Of a stretch of 64,000 nt of DNA, positions 36,271-44,846 are shown piece by piece; the stretch's first letter is position 1; each line of letters begins with the position of its first letter. The position numbers and the translations under genes were made by a program. This DNA is from JBCBSK01 sp965250105 (GTDB lineage Bacteria; Pseudomonadota; Alphaproteobacteria; Rhizobiales; Tepidamorphaceae). The stretch covers positions 1,550,001-1,614,000 of the forward strand of contig OZ252290.1 in assembly GCA_965250105.1 (NCBI GenBank). Reading direction: 5' to 3'. The notes beneath the pieces were generated by a model. The model ran no database searches. It was not told the origin of the DNA and saw only the letters and a program-made list of their open reading frames with translations.

Positions 36271-37077
36271 ATGCCGCTGACCAATGACGAACTGGAACGC
36301 TATGCCCGCCACATCGTGTTGCGCGATGTCGGCGGCCCTGGCCAGCAGGCGCTGAAGCGGGCCAGCATATTGGTCGTCGGTGCCGGCGGGCTTGGCGCGC
36401 CGGTCATCATGTATCTGGCCGCCGCCGGCGTCGGCCGGCTCGTTATCGCCGATGACGACGCGGTGGCGCTATCCAATCTGCAACGCCAGGTCATTCACCG
36501 GACCGACGCGATCGGCCTCGCCAAGACCGACAGCGCCGGCGCTTTCGTCAAGGCCCTCAACCCGCATGTGACGGTCGAGTGCATCGCTGACCGGATCTCC
36601 GCCGGCAATGCCGAGAACCTGATCCGACAGACGGATCTCGTCATCGACGGCACCGACAACGCCGCGACGCGCTATCTCGTTTCGGATGCCTGCTGCCTCT
36701 TCGCGCGCCCCCTGATCACCGGGGCCGTCGGCGCGCTCGACGGTTCGGTGACGCTCCTGAAGCCCTATGAAAAGGATGCCGACGGCAGGCCGAACCCGAC
36801 CTATCGCTGCCTCTATCCCGCGCCGCCGCCGGACGGCAGCCTGCCCGTCTGCGCGGAAACCGGGGTGCTCGGCGCGCTGACCGGCGTCATCGGCACGCTG
36901 ATGGCGATGGAAGCGATCAAGGAGATCACCGGCATCGGCACCGGGCTGGTCGGCCGCCTGCTGCTCTATGATGCCCGCGACACGCGGTTCGAGACCGTGC
37001 GCTATGGCTGGTCGCCGGGCAATCCGCTGACCGGCACCCAGCCGACGATCAGCGATCTGTCGGGCCACGACGGCTGA
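36271..37077 (+). CDS. MoeB/ThiF-type adenylyltransferase (E1-like)
   Basis: This E1-like enzyme activates the C-terminal glycine of a sulfur carrier (MoaD or ThiS) by adenylation. Its 268 residues show RYARHIVLRDVGGPGQQ, the nucleotide motif VVGAGGLGAPVIMYLAAAG and the Arg finger region NLQRQVIHRT. DLVIDGTDNAATRYLVSDAC and YRCLYPAPPPDGSLPVC follow. Compared with E. coli MoeB the zinc-binding CxxC pairs are not complete: Thr replaces the first Cys before YRC, and no C-terminal CxxC exists. It lies 58 bases after cysK. MoeB is the more likely identity, but ThiF cannot be excluded. Confidence 0.85.
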   Translation: MPLTNDELERYARHIVLRDVGGPGQQALKRASILVVGAGGLGAPVIMYLAAAGVGRLVIADDDAVALSNLQRQVIHRTDAIGLAKTDSAGAFVKALNPHVTVECIADRISAGNAENLIRQTDLVIDGTDNAATRYLVSDACCLFARPLITGAVGALDGSVTLLKPYEKDADGRPNPTYRCLYPAPPPDGSLPVCAETGVLGALTGVIGTLMAMEAIKEITGIGTGLVGRLLLYDARDTRFETVRYGWSPGNPLTGTQPTISDLSGHDG

Positions 37078-37103
37078 CGCGCCCAAGCGGCGGCGGAGCC
37101 GGA

Positions 37104-37589
37104 TCAGATCGCCGACCCGTCCTTGCGCCGGAAGATGCGCTTGCCGCTACCGTCAGGCATGATCACGAGATCATCGTCCGGATAGGTCACCTTGTCGATG
37201 TCGGGACGGCGCGTGCCGATTTCGAGCAGCAGCGCCGGTGCGTCGCCTGTATTGCGGATCAGATGGCCATTCGCCAGGCCGGCCTTGAACCCGATGCAAT
37301 CACCCGCCGCCATCACCTGTTCGCCGGTGTCGGTGACGAGCGTCACCGTTCCATCGAGGACAAAGACGAACTCGTCTTCGTCACTATGCCAGTGGCGCAG
37401 AGCCGTCGCCGCACCAGGGGTCAGGGTGGTGAGATTGACACCGAACTGATCGAGATCGAACAGATTGCCAAGCGCGCGCTTGGCCCGCCCTTCGGTGCGC
37501 GTGGCGAATTCGGCCGGATAGACCGTCGTGGTGCGCGCCGCGACATCAAGTGCCCGAACCGGTCGGTGGATCGCGGTGGTCAACGCCAC
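37104..37589 (-). CDS. Cupin domain protein
   Basis: This 161-residue single-cupin protein has motif 1 HWHSDEDEFVFVLDGTVTLV, with two His and a Glu as likely metal ligands, and motif 2 GHLIRNTGDAPALLLEIG near residues 115-130. The GTG start at 37589 lies 7 bases after the stop of the 2-hydroxyacid dehydrogenase gene, so the two are one unit. A TTG two codons later is an alternative. It resembles small sugar-binding or dioxygenase-like cupins; the substrate is unknown. Confidence 0.82.
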   Translation of the reverse strand: MALTTAIHRPVRALDVAARTTTVYPAEFATRTEGRAKRALGNLFDLDQFGVNLTTLTPGAATALRHWHSDEDEFVFVLDGTVTLVTDTGEQVMAAGDCIGFKAGLANGHLIRNTGDAPALLLEIGTRRPDIDKVTYPDDDLVIMPDGSGKRIFRRKDGSAI

Positions 37590-37596
37590 GCGCCGT

Positions 37597-38583
37597 CTAG
37601 AGCATCGACGGCAGGACGCGATCCGGCGGCTTGTGGCCGTCGGCGAAGGTCTTGATGTTGATGATGACCTTCTCGCCCATGTCGATCCGCCCCTCGACCG
37701 TCGCCGATCCCATATGCGGCAGCAACACGACCCGGTCGGACTTGACGAGGCGGGGATTGACGCTCGGCTCATGCTCGAACACGTCCAGGCCGGCGCCGGC
37801 GATCTCGCCCGCTTCCAGCATGCGCGCCAGCGCGTTCTCGTCGACGATTTCGCCGCGCGCGGTATTGACCAGATAGGCGTCGGGCCGGATCAGCTTGAGC
37901 CGGCGCGCCGACAGAAGGTGATAGGTGCCCGGCGTGTGCGGGCAATGGATCGAGATGACATCGGCGCGCGCCAGCATCTGGTCGAGGCTTTCCCAATAGG
38001 TCGCCTCGAGCTCCTCCTCGATCGCCGGCGCCACGCGGCGGCGGTTGTGATAGTGGATCGACATGCCGAACGCCTTGGCGCGCCGCGCGACCGCCTGGCC
38101 GATACGCCCCATGCCGACGATGCCGAGCCGCTTGCCGTTGATCCGGTTGCCGAGCATCCAGGTCGGCGACCAGCCGGTCCACCGATCGTCGGCGATGATG
38201 TGCATGCCCTCGCGCAGCCGCCGCGGGACCGCCAGGATCAGTGCCATCGTCATGTCGGCGGTGTCCTCGGTCAGGACGCCGGGCGTGTTGGTCACGGTGA
38301 TTCCGCGCCGGGTCGCGCTGTCGACGTCGATATTGTCGACGCCATTGCCGTAATTGGCGATCAGCCGCAGCCGGTCGCCGGCCTGGGCCAGGAGCCCGGC
38401 ATCGATGCGGTCGGTCACCGTCGGCACCAACACGTCGGCCTCGCGCATGGCGGCAGCCAGATCGGCCTGCGACAGCGGCGTGTCGTCGTCATTGAGGCGC
38501 GTGTCGAACAATTCACGCATCCGCGTCTCGACGACGTCGGGCAGTTTCCGGGTCACGACAACGCGGGGTTTTGACTGGGGCAT
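37597..38583 (-). CDS. D-isomer 2-hydroxyacid dehydrogenase (glyoxylate/hydroxypyruvate reductase type)
   Basis: This NAD(P)-dependent 2-hydroxyacid dehydrogenase has 328 residues from ATG 38583, which begins MPQSKPRVVVTRKLP. It has the Rossmann motif GIVGMGRIGQAVARRAKAFG, the catalytic Arg in VNTARGEIVDE, a Glu in DVFEHEP and a His in LLPHMGSAT. The NRRR segment after the Rossmann motif suggests NADPH preference. The overall pattern is that of the GhrB/glyoxylate reductase branch. An in-frame upstream start adds 38 unconserved residues. It is co-transcribed with the cupin gene. Confidence 0.92.
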   Translation of the reverse strand: MPQSKPRVVVTRKLPDVVETRMRELFDTRLNDDDTPLSQADLAAAMREADVLVPTVTDRIDAGLLAQAGDRLRLIANYGNGVDNIDVDSATRRGITVTNTPGVLTEDTADMTMALILAVPRRLREGMHIIADDRWTGWSPTWMLGNRINGKRLGIVGMGRIGQAVARRAKAFGMSIHYHNRRRVAPAIEEELEATYWESLDQMLARADVISIHCPHTPGTYHLLSARRLKLIRPDAYLVNTARGEIVDENALARMLEAGEIAGAGLDVFEHEPSVNPRLVKSDRVVLLPHMGSATVEGRIDMGEKVIINIKTFADGHKPPDRVLPSML

Positions 38584-38706
38584 GCGGCTGACCGGACGGA
38601 GCTGACAGAAACGGACATTTAACCCTGATCGGCGTAGCGTCCACGCCAAGACCATCGGGTCTTTTGCGTCCCATAGCAGATGGCCCGAGAAACACAAAGG
38701 CCCGGC

Positions 38707-39336
38707 ATGTCATCCATCACCAACCGCGCGGATCTCGTCGGCAATCGGGGCGGCGGCCCGCGGCTCGGCGGCGTCCTCGGCGGTCTGGCGGCGCTGGTCC
38801 TGGTGATCGCGCTGGTCGGAGGTTTCGGCTGGCCGATCGTGCGTGATGCCCTGTGGGACACATCGGCCGCGACGGATACCGGCCCGTCGCGCATCCTCGA
38901 AACGGGCCCGAGCGGCCTGCCGCTGCCGCGCTTCGTCAGCTTGAAGTCGAGCCCCGCCAATGTGCGCTCTGGCCCCGGGCGCGACCACGCCATCGCCTGG
39001 CAGTTCCTGAGGTCCGATTGGCCGGTCGAGATCATCGCCGAATTCGACAACTGGCGCCGGATCCGCGATGCCGACGGGGCCGAGGGCTGGGTGTTCCACG
39101 CGCTCCTGTCGGGCAGGCGCACCGCGATCATCGCCCCCTGGGCGGCCGGCCGGACGGTGACGCTGCTGCAGGCGGCGTCGGCCGCGTCGCCCGCCGCCGC
39201 CCATCTCGAATCCGGTGTCCTGGTCGAGGTCCTGACCTGCGACGGCACCTGGTGCGCGGTGCGCGTCGAGCGCCGCCGGGGCTTCGTCGACCAGACCCGA
39301 CTCTGGGGCGTCTATCCCGACGAGCGCATCGACTGA
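38707..39336 (+). CDS. Membrane-anchored double SH3 domain protein
   Basis: This 209-residue protein has one N-terminal membrane helix (about residues 20-45, GGLAALVLVIALVGGFGWPIV) and two bacterial SH3-like domains exported to the periplasm. The first (about 78-140) shows SSPANVRSGPGRDHAIAWQF and FDNWRRIRDADGAEGWVFHALL. The second (about 145-205) ends DGTWCAVRVERRRGFVDQTRLWGVY. Such proteins usually bind peptidoglycan. The ATG at 38707 has AAAGG 6-7 bases upstream; one at 38680 would add nine residues. Its 3' end overlaps the convergent DUF2834 gene by 25 bases. Confidence 0.87.
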   Translation: MSSITNRADLVGNRGGGPRLGGVLGGLAALVLVIALVGGFGWPIVRDALWDTSAATDTGPSRILETGPSGLPLPRFVSLKSSPANVRSGPGRDHAIAWQFLRSDWPVEIIAEFDNWRRIRDADGAEGWVFHALLSGRRTAIIAPWAAGRTVTLLQAASAASPAAAHLESGVLVEVLTCDGTWCAVRVERRRGFVDQTRLWGVYPDERID

Positions 39337-39686
39337 CGCGGCTCGCCATCCCGCGCCCCGCCCTCTCCGCCACCTCGTCCGACATCCCGGTGCAGCGCCA
39401 GCAACAGCGGCAGCGCCAGCGACACGCCGATGGTGAACAGAGCGACAAGGACGGGCCAGAGATGGGGAAGCGCGCCGCGGCGCTTTTCATGGATCGCGGC
39501 CGCGATCAGCACGACGGCCGACACCAGGACATCGAGCGCGAAGAAAGCCGCGATCCGGTTGGCGAACATGTCGCTCAGGAACAACCCCGGCGCCAAGCCA
39601 TGTTGGGCGAGCCAAGGCAGGAATGCCGACAGCGGAACGGCCGCGCCGGGAATGCAGAGAAGGGCGAAGAACAGGCGCCAGGTCAT
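39312..39686 (-). CDS. DUF2834 family membrane protein
   Basis: This 124-residue protein has three membrane helices (about 3-20, 40-65 and 75-98) in the DUF2834 pattern: MTWRLFFALLCIPGAAVPLSAFLPWL, then DMFANRIAAFFALDVLVSAVVL, then a loop EKRRG and the last helix. The C-terminal 25 residues are Gly/Arg-rich and read across the end of the convergent SH3 gene. ATG 39686 fits the family start; a longer in-frame start does not. Function is unknown. Confidence 0.78.
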   Translation of the reverse strand: MTWRLFFALLCIPGAAVPLSAFLPWLAQHGLAPGLFLSDMFANRIAAFFALDVLVSAVVLIAAAIHEKRRGALPHLWPVLVALFTIGVSLALPLLLALHRDVGRGGGEGGARDGEPRQSMRSSG

Positions 39687-39732
39687 GCCGGGCGCTCGGG
39701 CGGCTCGGACAGCGGCGGCGCTGGACGCCGGG

Positions 39733-40185
39733 TCAGCCGTCGGACCGGCGGCGAAGGCGCACCACCACGTCGACATGGGTGATTTCCATGCCTTCGGGCG
39801 GCTCGGGCAGGCCGTCGACCGATACGCCGCCCTCGATATCCATGATCACGCCCTCGTTCTCGACGAAGAAGTGATGGTGGTTCGAGGTATTGGTGTCGAA
39901 ATAGGACTTCGAGCCCTCGACCGCGACCTCGCGCAACAGACCCGACAGGGTGAACTGGTGCAGCGTGTTGTAGACGGTGGCCAGCGACACCGGGATCTGC
40001 TGGCGCACGGCTTCCTCATGCAGAAGCTCCGCCGTCACATGTCGGTCGCCCTGGTCGAACAACAGCGCTCCGAGCGCGACGCGCTGGCGTGTCGGGCGCA
40101 GATCGGCCTGTTTCAGGCGCGCCTCGATGTCCGGCCGGTTAGTGACCTGCTTGATGCTGTTGCAGAACAGGGCCGTCGTTTCCAT
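39733..40185 (-). CDS. irr: Fur-family iron response regulator Irr
   Basis: Irr is the haem-responsive global iron regulator of Rhizobiales. From ATG 40185, with GAGGA 6-7 bases upstream, it has 150 residues. The winged helix contains LRPTRQRVALGALLFDQGDRHVT and SLATVYNTLHQFT. The Irr-specific triple histidine is present in NTSNHHHFFVENEG, the haem/metal site through which haem promotes loss of activity. The N-terminus lacks the Cys-Pro haem regulatory motif of Bradyrhizobium Irr, so this is the Rhizobium-type variant. Divergent fabA lies 571 bases away, as in other Rhizobiales. Confidence 0.93.
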   Translation of the reverse strand: METTALFCNSIKQVTNRPDIEARLKQADLRPTRQRVALGALLFDQGDRHVTAELLHEEAVRQQIPVSLATVYNTLHQFTLSGLLREVAVEGSKSYFDTNTSNHHHFFVENEGVIMDIEGGVSVDGLPEPPEGMEITHVDVVVRLRRRSDG

Positions 40186-40756
40186 GGCGGTCCTCGATCC
40201 TTCCTTTCGCGCCGTCCCGGTCATCTCGTCCGCGCGCCCCAGGTTGTCCAGAGGCCGCGCTCGACAGGCGCATGAAACTCTCTACGCGATCGGCAGCCCA
40301 TCAAGCATGATGGGAATGCTTCGCATTTGCAAGACGCCCGAAGGGTTTCATCGCCCGTCTCGGCACGCATCCCCTTTATCTAGCGCAAGTGCCGGAGCCT
40401 TGAAAGGCCGCGTTCGGACAAAAAGCACAGCGAAATTTTTGAAGACGGCGTTGAAATGCGTCAAGTCCGTGGAAAATCCCACCCCGCGCGCCGATCGCCG
40501 GTTCAGAAGGACGCCCGTCCGGCGCCGCCGCTCGTCCGGCATAACCGTCCAACTAGGGTTTGTGTGTCCGGTCGGCTGTGTTACCAAGCCCTGATTTCCG
40601 CCGCCCCGGCGGCGGGAACGCGGCCGCCACGATCGCGGCCGGATCTCCAACCGACGGCAACAGGGCGGACGGCCCGGCGAGCGGATGGTCATGCGGGGCG
40701 GCGGCTCGCCCGGACCTGACATCCACCGCGCTCAACCCCGAACGAATGGCACTTTC
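40186..40756. other. Long intergenic region between irr and fabA
   Basis: It must carry the divergent promoters of irr and fabA. I see a small AATGC-TTC-GCATT inverted repeat at 40315-40327 and several GC-rich inverted repeats in the right half (40600-40660), but no gene with codon bias and start signals. The length is unusual for this compact window. Confidence 0.5.
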
Positions 40757-41278
40757 ATGCTCACACAGCGCTCAAGTTTCGACTACGAGGACCTCTTGGC
40801 TTGCGGGCGCGGCGAGCTGTTCGGGCCGGGCAACGCGCAATTGCCGCTGCCGCCGATGCTGATGTTCGATCGGATTACCGAGATTTCCGAGGATGGCGGC
40901 GCCCATGGCAAGGGCATGGTGCGCGCCGAACTCGACGTCAAGCCGGACCTCTGGTTCTTCCCCTGCCATTTCAAGGGCGATCCGGTGATGCCGGGCTGCC
41001 TGGGCCTCGACGCCATGTGGCAGATGCTGGGCTTTTTCCTCGGCTGGCTCGGCGAGCCGGGCAAGGGGCGCGCGATCTCGACCGGCGAGGTGAAGTTCTC
41101 CGGCATGGTCGTGCCGACCGTCAAACAGGTCGAATATGGCATCGACCTGAAGCGGGTTTTCCGCGGCAAGCTGAAACTCGGCATCGCCGACGGGTGGCTA
41201 AAGGCCGATGGCGAGACCATCTATCAGGCATCGGATCTGAAAGTCGGCCTGTTCGTGCCGGAAGAGGCCGCGGCCTGA
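40757..41278 (+). CDS. fabA: 3-hydroxydecanoyl-ACP dehydratase/isomerase
   Basis: FabA dehydrates 3-hydroxydecanoyl-ACP and isomerises the product to cis-3-decenoyl-ACP, the branch point to unsaturated fatty acids. The 173 residues start MLTQRSSFDYEDLLACGRGELFG, and the active-site His and Asp are in FFPCHFKGDPVMPGCLGLDAMWQ. The ATG is set by family match; a longer in-frame frame upstream is unconserved. fabB and fabI follow on the same strand. Confidence 0.97.
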   Translation: MLTQRSSFDYEDLLACGRGELFGPGNAQLPLPPMLMFDRITEISEDGGAHGKGMVRAELDVKPDLWFFPCHFKGDPVMPGCLGLDAMWQMLGFFLGWLGEPGKGRAISTGEVKFSGMVVPTVKQVEYGIDLKRVFRGKLKLGIADGWLKADGETIYQASDLKVGLFVPEEAAA

Positions 41279-41405
41279 GGCACCGGCCCCGGGGTTCCGA
41301 CCCCATGAACCGGCCATCGCGCCGCCGGCCAAGCAGCCGGCGCTTAGGAGGTTTCCCGCCCCGGCATGTCCGGCGATCTGGCGGGTCTGACAGGGGAGCA
41401 ATCAT

Positions 41406-42620
41406 ATGCGGCGCGTCGTCGTCACCGGCATGGGCATCGTCTCATCGATCGGCAATTCGACCCAGGAAGTTCTCGCGGGCCTGCGCGAGGGCCGGTCGGG
41501 CATTTCCAAGGCCGATGTCTATGGGGATATGGGCTTTCGTTGTCAGGTGCATGGCGCGCCGACGCTCGATCCCGCGACGGTCGTCGACCGCCGCGCCATG
41601 CGGTTTCACGGTGGCGGCACGGCCTGGAACCATGTCGCCATGGACCAGGCGATCCTGGATGCGGGCCTCGAGGACAGCGACATCTCGAACGAGCGCACCG
41701 GCATCGTCATGGGCTCGGGCGGCCCGTCGACCCATACGCTGATCACCTCGACCGACATCGCCCGCAGCAAGGGCGTCAAGCGGATCGGTCCCTTCGCCGT
41801 GCCCAAGGCGATGAGCTCGACCGCCTCGGCGACGCTCGCCACCTGGTTCAAGATCAAGGGCGTGAACTATTCGATCTCGTCGGCCTGCTCGACCAGCGCC
41901 CATTGCATCGGCAATGGCGCCGAACTGATCCAGTGGGGCAAGCAGGACATCGTCTTCGCCGGCGGCTGCGAGGAACTCGACTGGGCGCTGTCGTCGCTGT
42001 TCGACGCGATGGGCGCGATGAGCTCGAAGTTCAACGACACGCCGGCGGTTGCGAGCCGTGCCTTCGACAAGGATCGCGACGGCTTCGTCATCGCCGGCGG
42101 CGCCGGCGTCGTGGTGCTCGAGGAACTCGAACACGCCAAGGCGCGCGGCGCCAAGATCTATGCCGAACTGACCGGCTATGGCGCGACGTCGGACGGCTAT
42201 GACATGGTGCAGCCGTCGGGCGAGGGCGCTGCCCGCTGCATGCGCCAGGCACTCGCCACCTCGCGCGCGCCCGTCCAATACATCAACCCGCACGCCACCT
42301 CGACGCCGGTCGGCGACACCAAGGAGGCCGAGGCGCTGCGCGATGTGTTCGGCGACAAGGTGCCGCATCTGTCGGCGACCAAGTCGATGACCGGCCATTC
42401 GCTGGGCGCCGCCGGCGTTCAGGAGGCGATCTACACGCTTCTCATGATGCAGTCGGGCTTCGTCGCGCCGTCGATCAATATCGAGACCATGGATCCCGAC
42501 TTCACCGACCTGCCGATCGCCACCGAGCGCCAGGATGTCGAACTGGCGTCGGCGATGTCGAACTCCTTCGGCTTCGGCGGCACCAACGCCACCTTGATCT
42601 TCGAGCGTCTCGACAGCTGA
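41406..42620 (+). CDS. fabB: 3-oxoacyl-ACP synthase I
   Basis: FabB elongates the cis-3-decenoyl-ACP made by FabA, as well as saturated chains. The 404-residue thiolase-fold enzyme has the Cys-His-His triad: Cys in SISSACSTSAHC, His in INPHATSTPVGD and His in MTGHSLGAAG, plus the C-terminal NSFGFGGTNATLIF. The sequence starts MRRVVVTGMGIVSSIG, as expected. It is 127 bases after fabA. Confidence 0.97.
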   Translation: MRRVVVTGMGIVSSIGNSTQEVLAGLREGRSGISKADVYGDMGFRCQVHGAPTLDPATVVDRRAMRFHGGGTAWNHVAMDQAILDAGLEDSDISNERTGIVMGSGGPSTHTLITSTDIARSKGVKRIGPFAVPKAMSSTASATLATWFKIKGVNYSISSACSTSAHCIGNGAELIQWGKQDIVFAGGCEELDWALSSLFDAMGAMSSKFNDTPAVASRAFDKDRDGFVIAGGAGVVVLEELEHAKARGAKIYAELTGYGATSDGYDMVQPSGEGAARCMRQALATSRAPVQYINPHATSTPVGDTKEAEALRDVFGDKVPHLSATKSMTGHSLGAAGVQEAIYTLLMMQSGFVAPSINIETMDPDFTDLPIATERQDVELASAMSNSFGFGGTNATLIFERLDS

Positions 42621-42648
42621 TAAAAATCCTATCGAAGGGAATTCTCCG

Positions 42649-43482
42649 ATGAGCGCATCGTCCGGGCTCATGGCCGGAAAGCGCGGCCTCGTGATGGGCG
42701 TCGCCAATGACCACTCGATCGCCTGGGGCATCGCCCGCATGCTCGCCGAGCACGGCGCCGAGCTGGCCTTCACCTATCAGAACGACGCCGTCGCCAAGCG
42801 CGTGCGGCCGCTCGCCGAAAAGGCCGGCTCGGACCTCGTCGTGCAATGCGACGTCGAGGATGAAGCGACGGTGGACCGGGCCTTCGGCCATATCACCGAA
42901 CGCTGGGACCGGATGGACTTCCTGGTCCATGCCATCGCCTTTTCCGACCGCACCCAACTTGCCGGGCGCTATGCCGACACGACGCGCGAGAACTTCTCGC
43001 GCACCATGGTCATCTCCTGCTTCTCCTTCACCGAGGTGGCGCGCCGCGCCGCGCCGCTGATGACCGAGGGTGGCAGCATGGTGACGCTGACCTATGGCGG
43101 GTCGTCGCGGGTCATGCCGAACTACAATGTCATGGGCGTCGCCAAGGCGGCGCTCGAATCGAGCGTCCGCTATCTCGCCAGTGATTACGGCCCAGACGGC
43201 ATCCGGGTTAACGCCATCTCGGCGGGCCCGGTGCGCACGCTGGCCGGCGCCGGCATCGCGGGCGCCCGCTTCATGTATAACTATATGCGCGACCATGCCC
43301 CGCTGCGCCGGCCGATCACGCTGGACGATGTCGGTGGCACCGCGCTTTATCTGTTGTCCGATCTCGGCGCCGGCGTCACCGGCGAGGTTCAGTTCGTCGA
43401 CTGCGGCTACCGCATCCTGTCCATGCCGCGGCCCGAGGACCTCCAGGCGCAGGGCATCACCCAGCAGAACGAAAAGGGCTGA
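42649..43482 (+). CDS. fabI: Enoyl-ACP reductase (NADH)
   Basis: FabI catalyses the last reductive step of each fatty acid elongation cycle. The 277-residue SDR enzyme has LVMGVANDHSIAWGIA for NADH binding, the catalytic Tyr/Lys in YNVMGVAKAALESSVRYLA and RVNAISAGPVRTLAGAGI downstream. AAGGGA lies 8 bases before the ATG. It directly follows fabB (28 bases), completing the fabA-fabB-fabI unit, and a LysE-type exporter follows 10 bases later. Confidence 0.97.
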   Translation: MSASSGLMAGKRGLVMGVANDHSIAWGIARMLAEHGAELAFTYQNDAVAKRVRPLAEKAGSDLVVQCDVEDEATVDRAFGHITERWDRMDFLVHAIAFSDRTQLAGRYADTTRENFSRTMVISCFSFTEVARRAAPLMTEGGSMVTLTYGGSSRVMPNYNVMGVAKAALESSVRYLASDYGPDGIRVNAISAGPVRTLAGAGIAGARFMYNYMRDHAPLRRPITLDDVGGTALYLLSDLGAGVTGEVQFVDCGYRILSMPRPEDLQAQGITQQNEKG

Positions 43483-43492
43483 GGGCGGCGTC

Positions 43493-44137
43493 ATGGCCGG
43501 CGACACCCTGTCAGCCCTTGTCGCGCTGACCCTGTTCTGGGGTGTCGCGGTCGTCACGCCGGGCCCCAATGTCGTGCTGATCACCCATGCCGCCTTGCGC
43601 GGCCGGCAGGATATGGCCGCCTTCGCCGCGCTCGGCTGTATCGTCGGCACCGCCATCTGGGCGATCGCCGGCCTTCTTGGCCTGTTCTGGTTGCTCGAAC
43701 AGGTCCCGCCCGTCTTTCTGGCGCTGAAGATCGTCGGCGGTCTCTATCTCATCTGGCGCGGCATCGTGCTGATCCGGCATAGCCGCCGGACGGCGCAAGC
43801 GGACCAGACGGCGGAAGCGGCAGGCGCGAGCCGGATCGACGGCGCGGTCGCGGCCTTTCGCGGCGGTTTCCTCACCGCCCTGTCCAACCCGAAGACGGCC
43901 GCCCTGGTCACCGCCTTGTTCGCGCTTACCGGACTGGCCGGCCTGCCACTCTGGGCCGGGCTCGCCGGCGTCGCCATCATGCTCGGCCAGGCGACGCTGT
44001 TCTATGCCGCCCTGGTCGGCCTGTTCAGCCATGCGCGCGTCGCCGCCCTCTATCGCCGCGCGGCGCGCTGGATCGAAACGGTGGCCGGCCTGGTCTTCAT
44101 CGCCTTCGGCCTGAAGCTGGCCACCGATCGCGGTTGA
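43493..44137 (+). CDS. LysE/RhtB family amino acid exporter
   Basis: This 214-residue inner-membrane exporter has about six helices and the family start VALTLFWGVAVVTPGPNVVLITHAALRG. GGLYLIWRGI and FRGGFLTALSNPKTAALVTALF are typical of LysE/RhtB proteins exporting amino acids or related compounds. It begins 10 bases after fabI, so it is probably on the same transcript; the functional connection is unclear. Confidence 0.9.
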   Translation: MAGDTLSALVALTLFWGVAVVTPGPNVVLITHAALRGRQDMAAFAALGCIVGTAIWAIAGLLGLFWLLEQVPPVFLALKIVGGLYLIWRGIVLIRHSRRTAQADQTAEAAGASRIDGAVAAFRGGFLTALSNPKTAALVTALFALTGLAGLPLWAGLAGVAIMLGQATLFYAALVGLFSHARVAALYRRAARWIETVAGLVFIAFGLKLATDRG

Positions 44138-44165
44138 CGCCGGGGTATCTATCCCGGCCACCCGG

Positions 44166-44672
44166 TCATGTCGTGATGCGCCGCCGGCGCCGGAACGGCC
44201 TGGCCACGAGTTCCCACAAGCCGAGAAACAACAACCAGCCGGCCACGAAACCGGTGCCGGCATGGACCGCGCCCTCCGCCGTCACCGGAACGGCCGGCTC
44301 GAAATCGACCATGGCGCGTTCGGCGATCCCATGATCATAGGTCTGGGCGAAGGTGGCGAGCCGCGCGAAGGGCCCCGCCTGGTCGAGCGCGCGCTTGGCG
44401 GCATCGAGCCGTTCGAAACGCTCGATGGTGCCCGCGACGTCGCGTCCCTGGGCGGCGAGGAAGCCGTCGCCGGCCGCTTCATAGCGGTCGAGCGCCGTCC
44501 GCCGCGACAGCCCGGCGGCGAAGGCCGAAGCGTCGAAGCGCTCGACGATCGGGCGCAATTCGTCGACCGCTCCGCCGAGCCGCTGCGAATAGTCCTGGAC
44601 GTAAGCCGGAAACTGCGACGCGCAAAGCGCGGTCGAAGCGCCAAACAGCATGGCGCAGAGGGATTTGATCAT
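44166..44672 (-). CDS. DUF2937 family membrane protein
   Basis: This 168-residue protein begins with a hydrophobic segment (MIKSLCAMLFGASTALCASQFP), has the conserved YVQDYSQRLGGAVDELRPIVERFD block, a helical soluble domain (35-130) and a C-terminal membrane helix (about 138-160) followed by RRRRR. The pattern is that of DUF2937. ATG 44672 is preferred over an in-frame start 18 codons upstream. No function is known. Confidence 0.8.
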   Translation of the reverse strand: MIKSLCAMLFGASTALCASQFPAYVQDYSQRLGGAVDELRPIVERFDASAFAAGLSRRTALDRYEAAGDGFLAAQGRDVAGTIERFERLDAAKRALDQAGPFARLATFAQTYDHGIAERAMVDFEPAVPVTAEGAVHAGTGFVAGWLLFLGLWELVARPFRRRRRITT

Positions 44673-44703
44673 CGTGCCGCCTGTCAGCCGACCTTGCCTG
44701 CCA

Positions 44704-44813
44704 ACTAGAGCGTATCCCGTGAACATCGGCTCACGGGATATGCCTTAACCCATTGATTTTACGCAATTCCAGACGTGAAACCGGGCCCCACTTTCACTGG
44801 AATTGCTATAGGC
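44704..44813 (-). repeat. Two-hairpin intergenic repeat, copy 2 (inverted)
   Basis: This is the reverse-oriented partner of the element at 10003-10110. Its stems are AATTCCAG/CTGGAATT and GCGTATCCCGTGA/TCACGGGATATGC; here the second stem is nearly perfect. Most positions match copy 1 by eye, with several compensating stem changes, which suggests that the structure is preserved. Confidence 0.75.
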
Positions 44814-44846
44814 TGTATCGGATCAGTATGGCATTGCCGCGACGGC

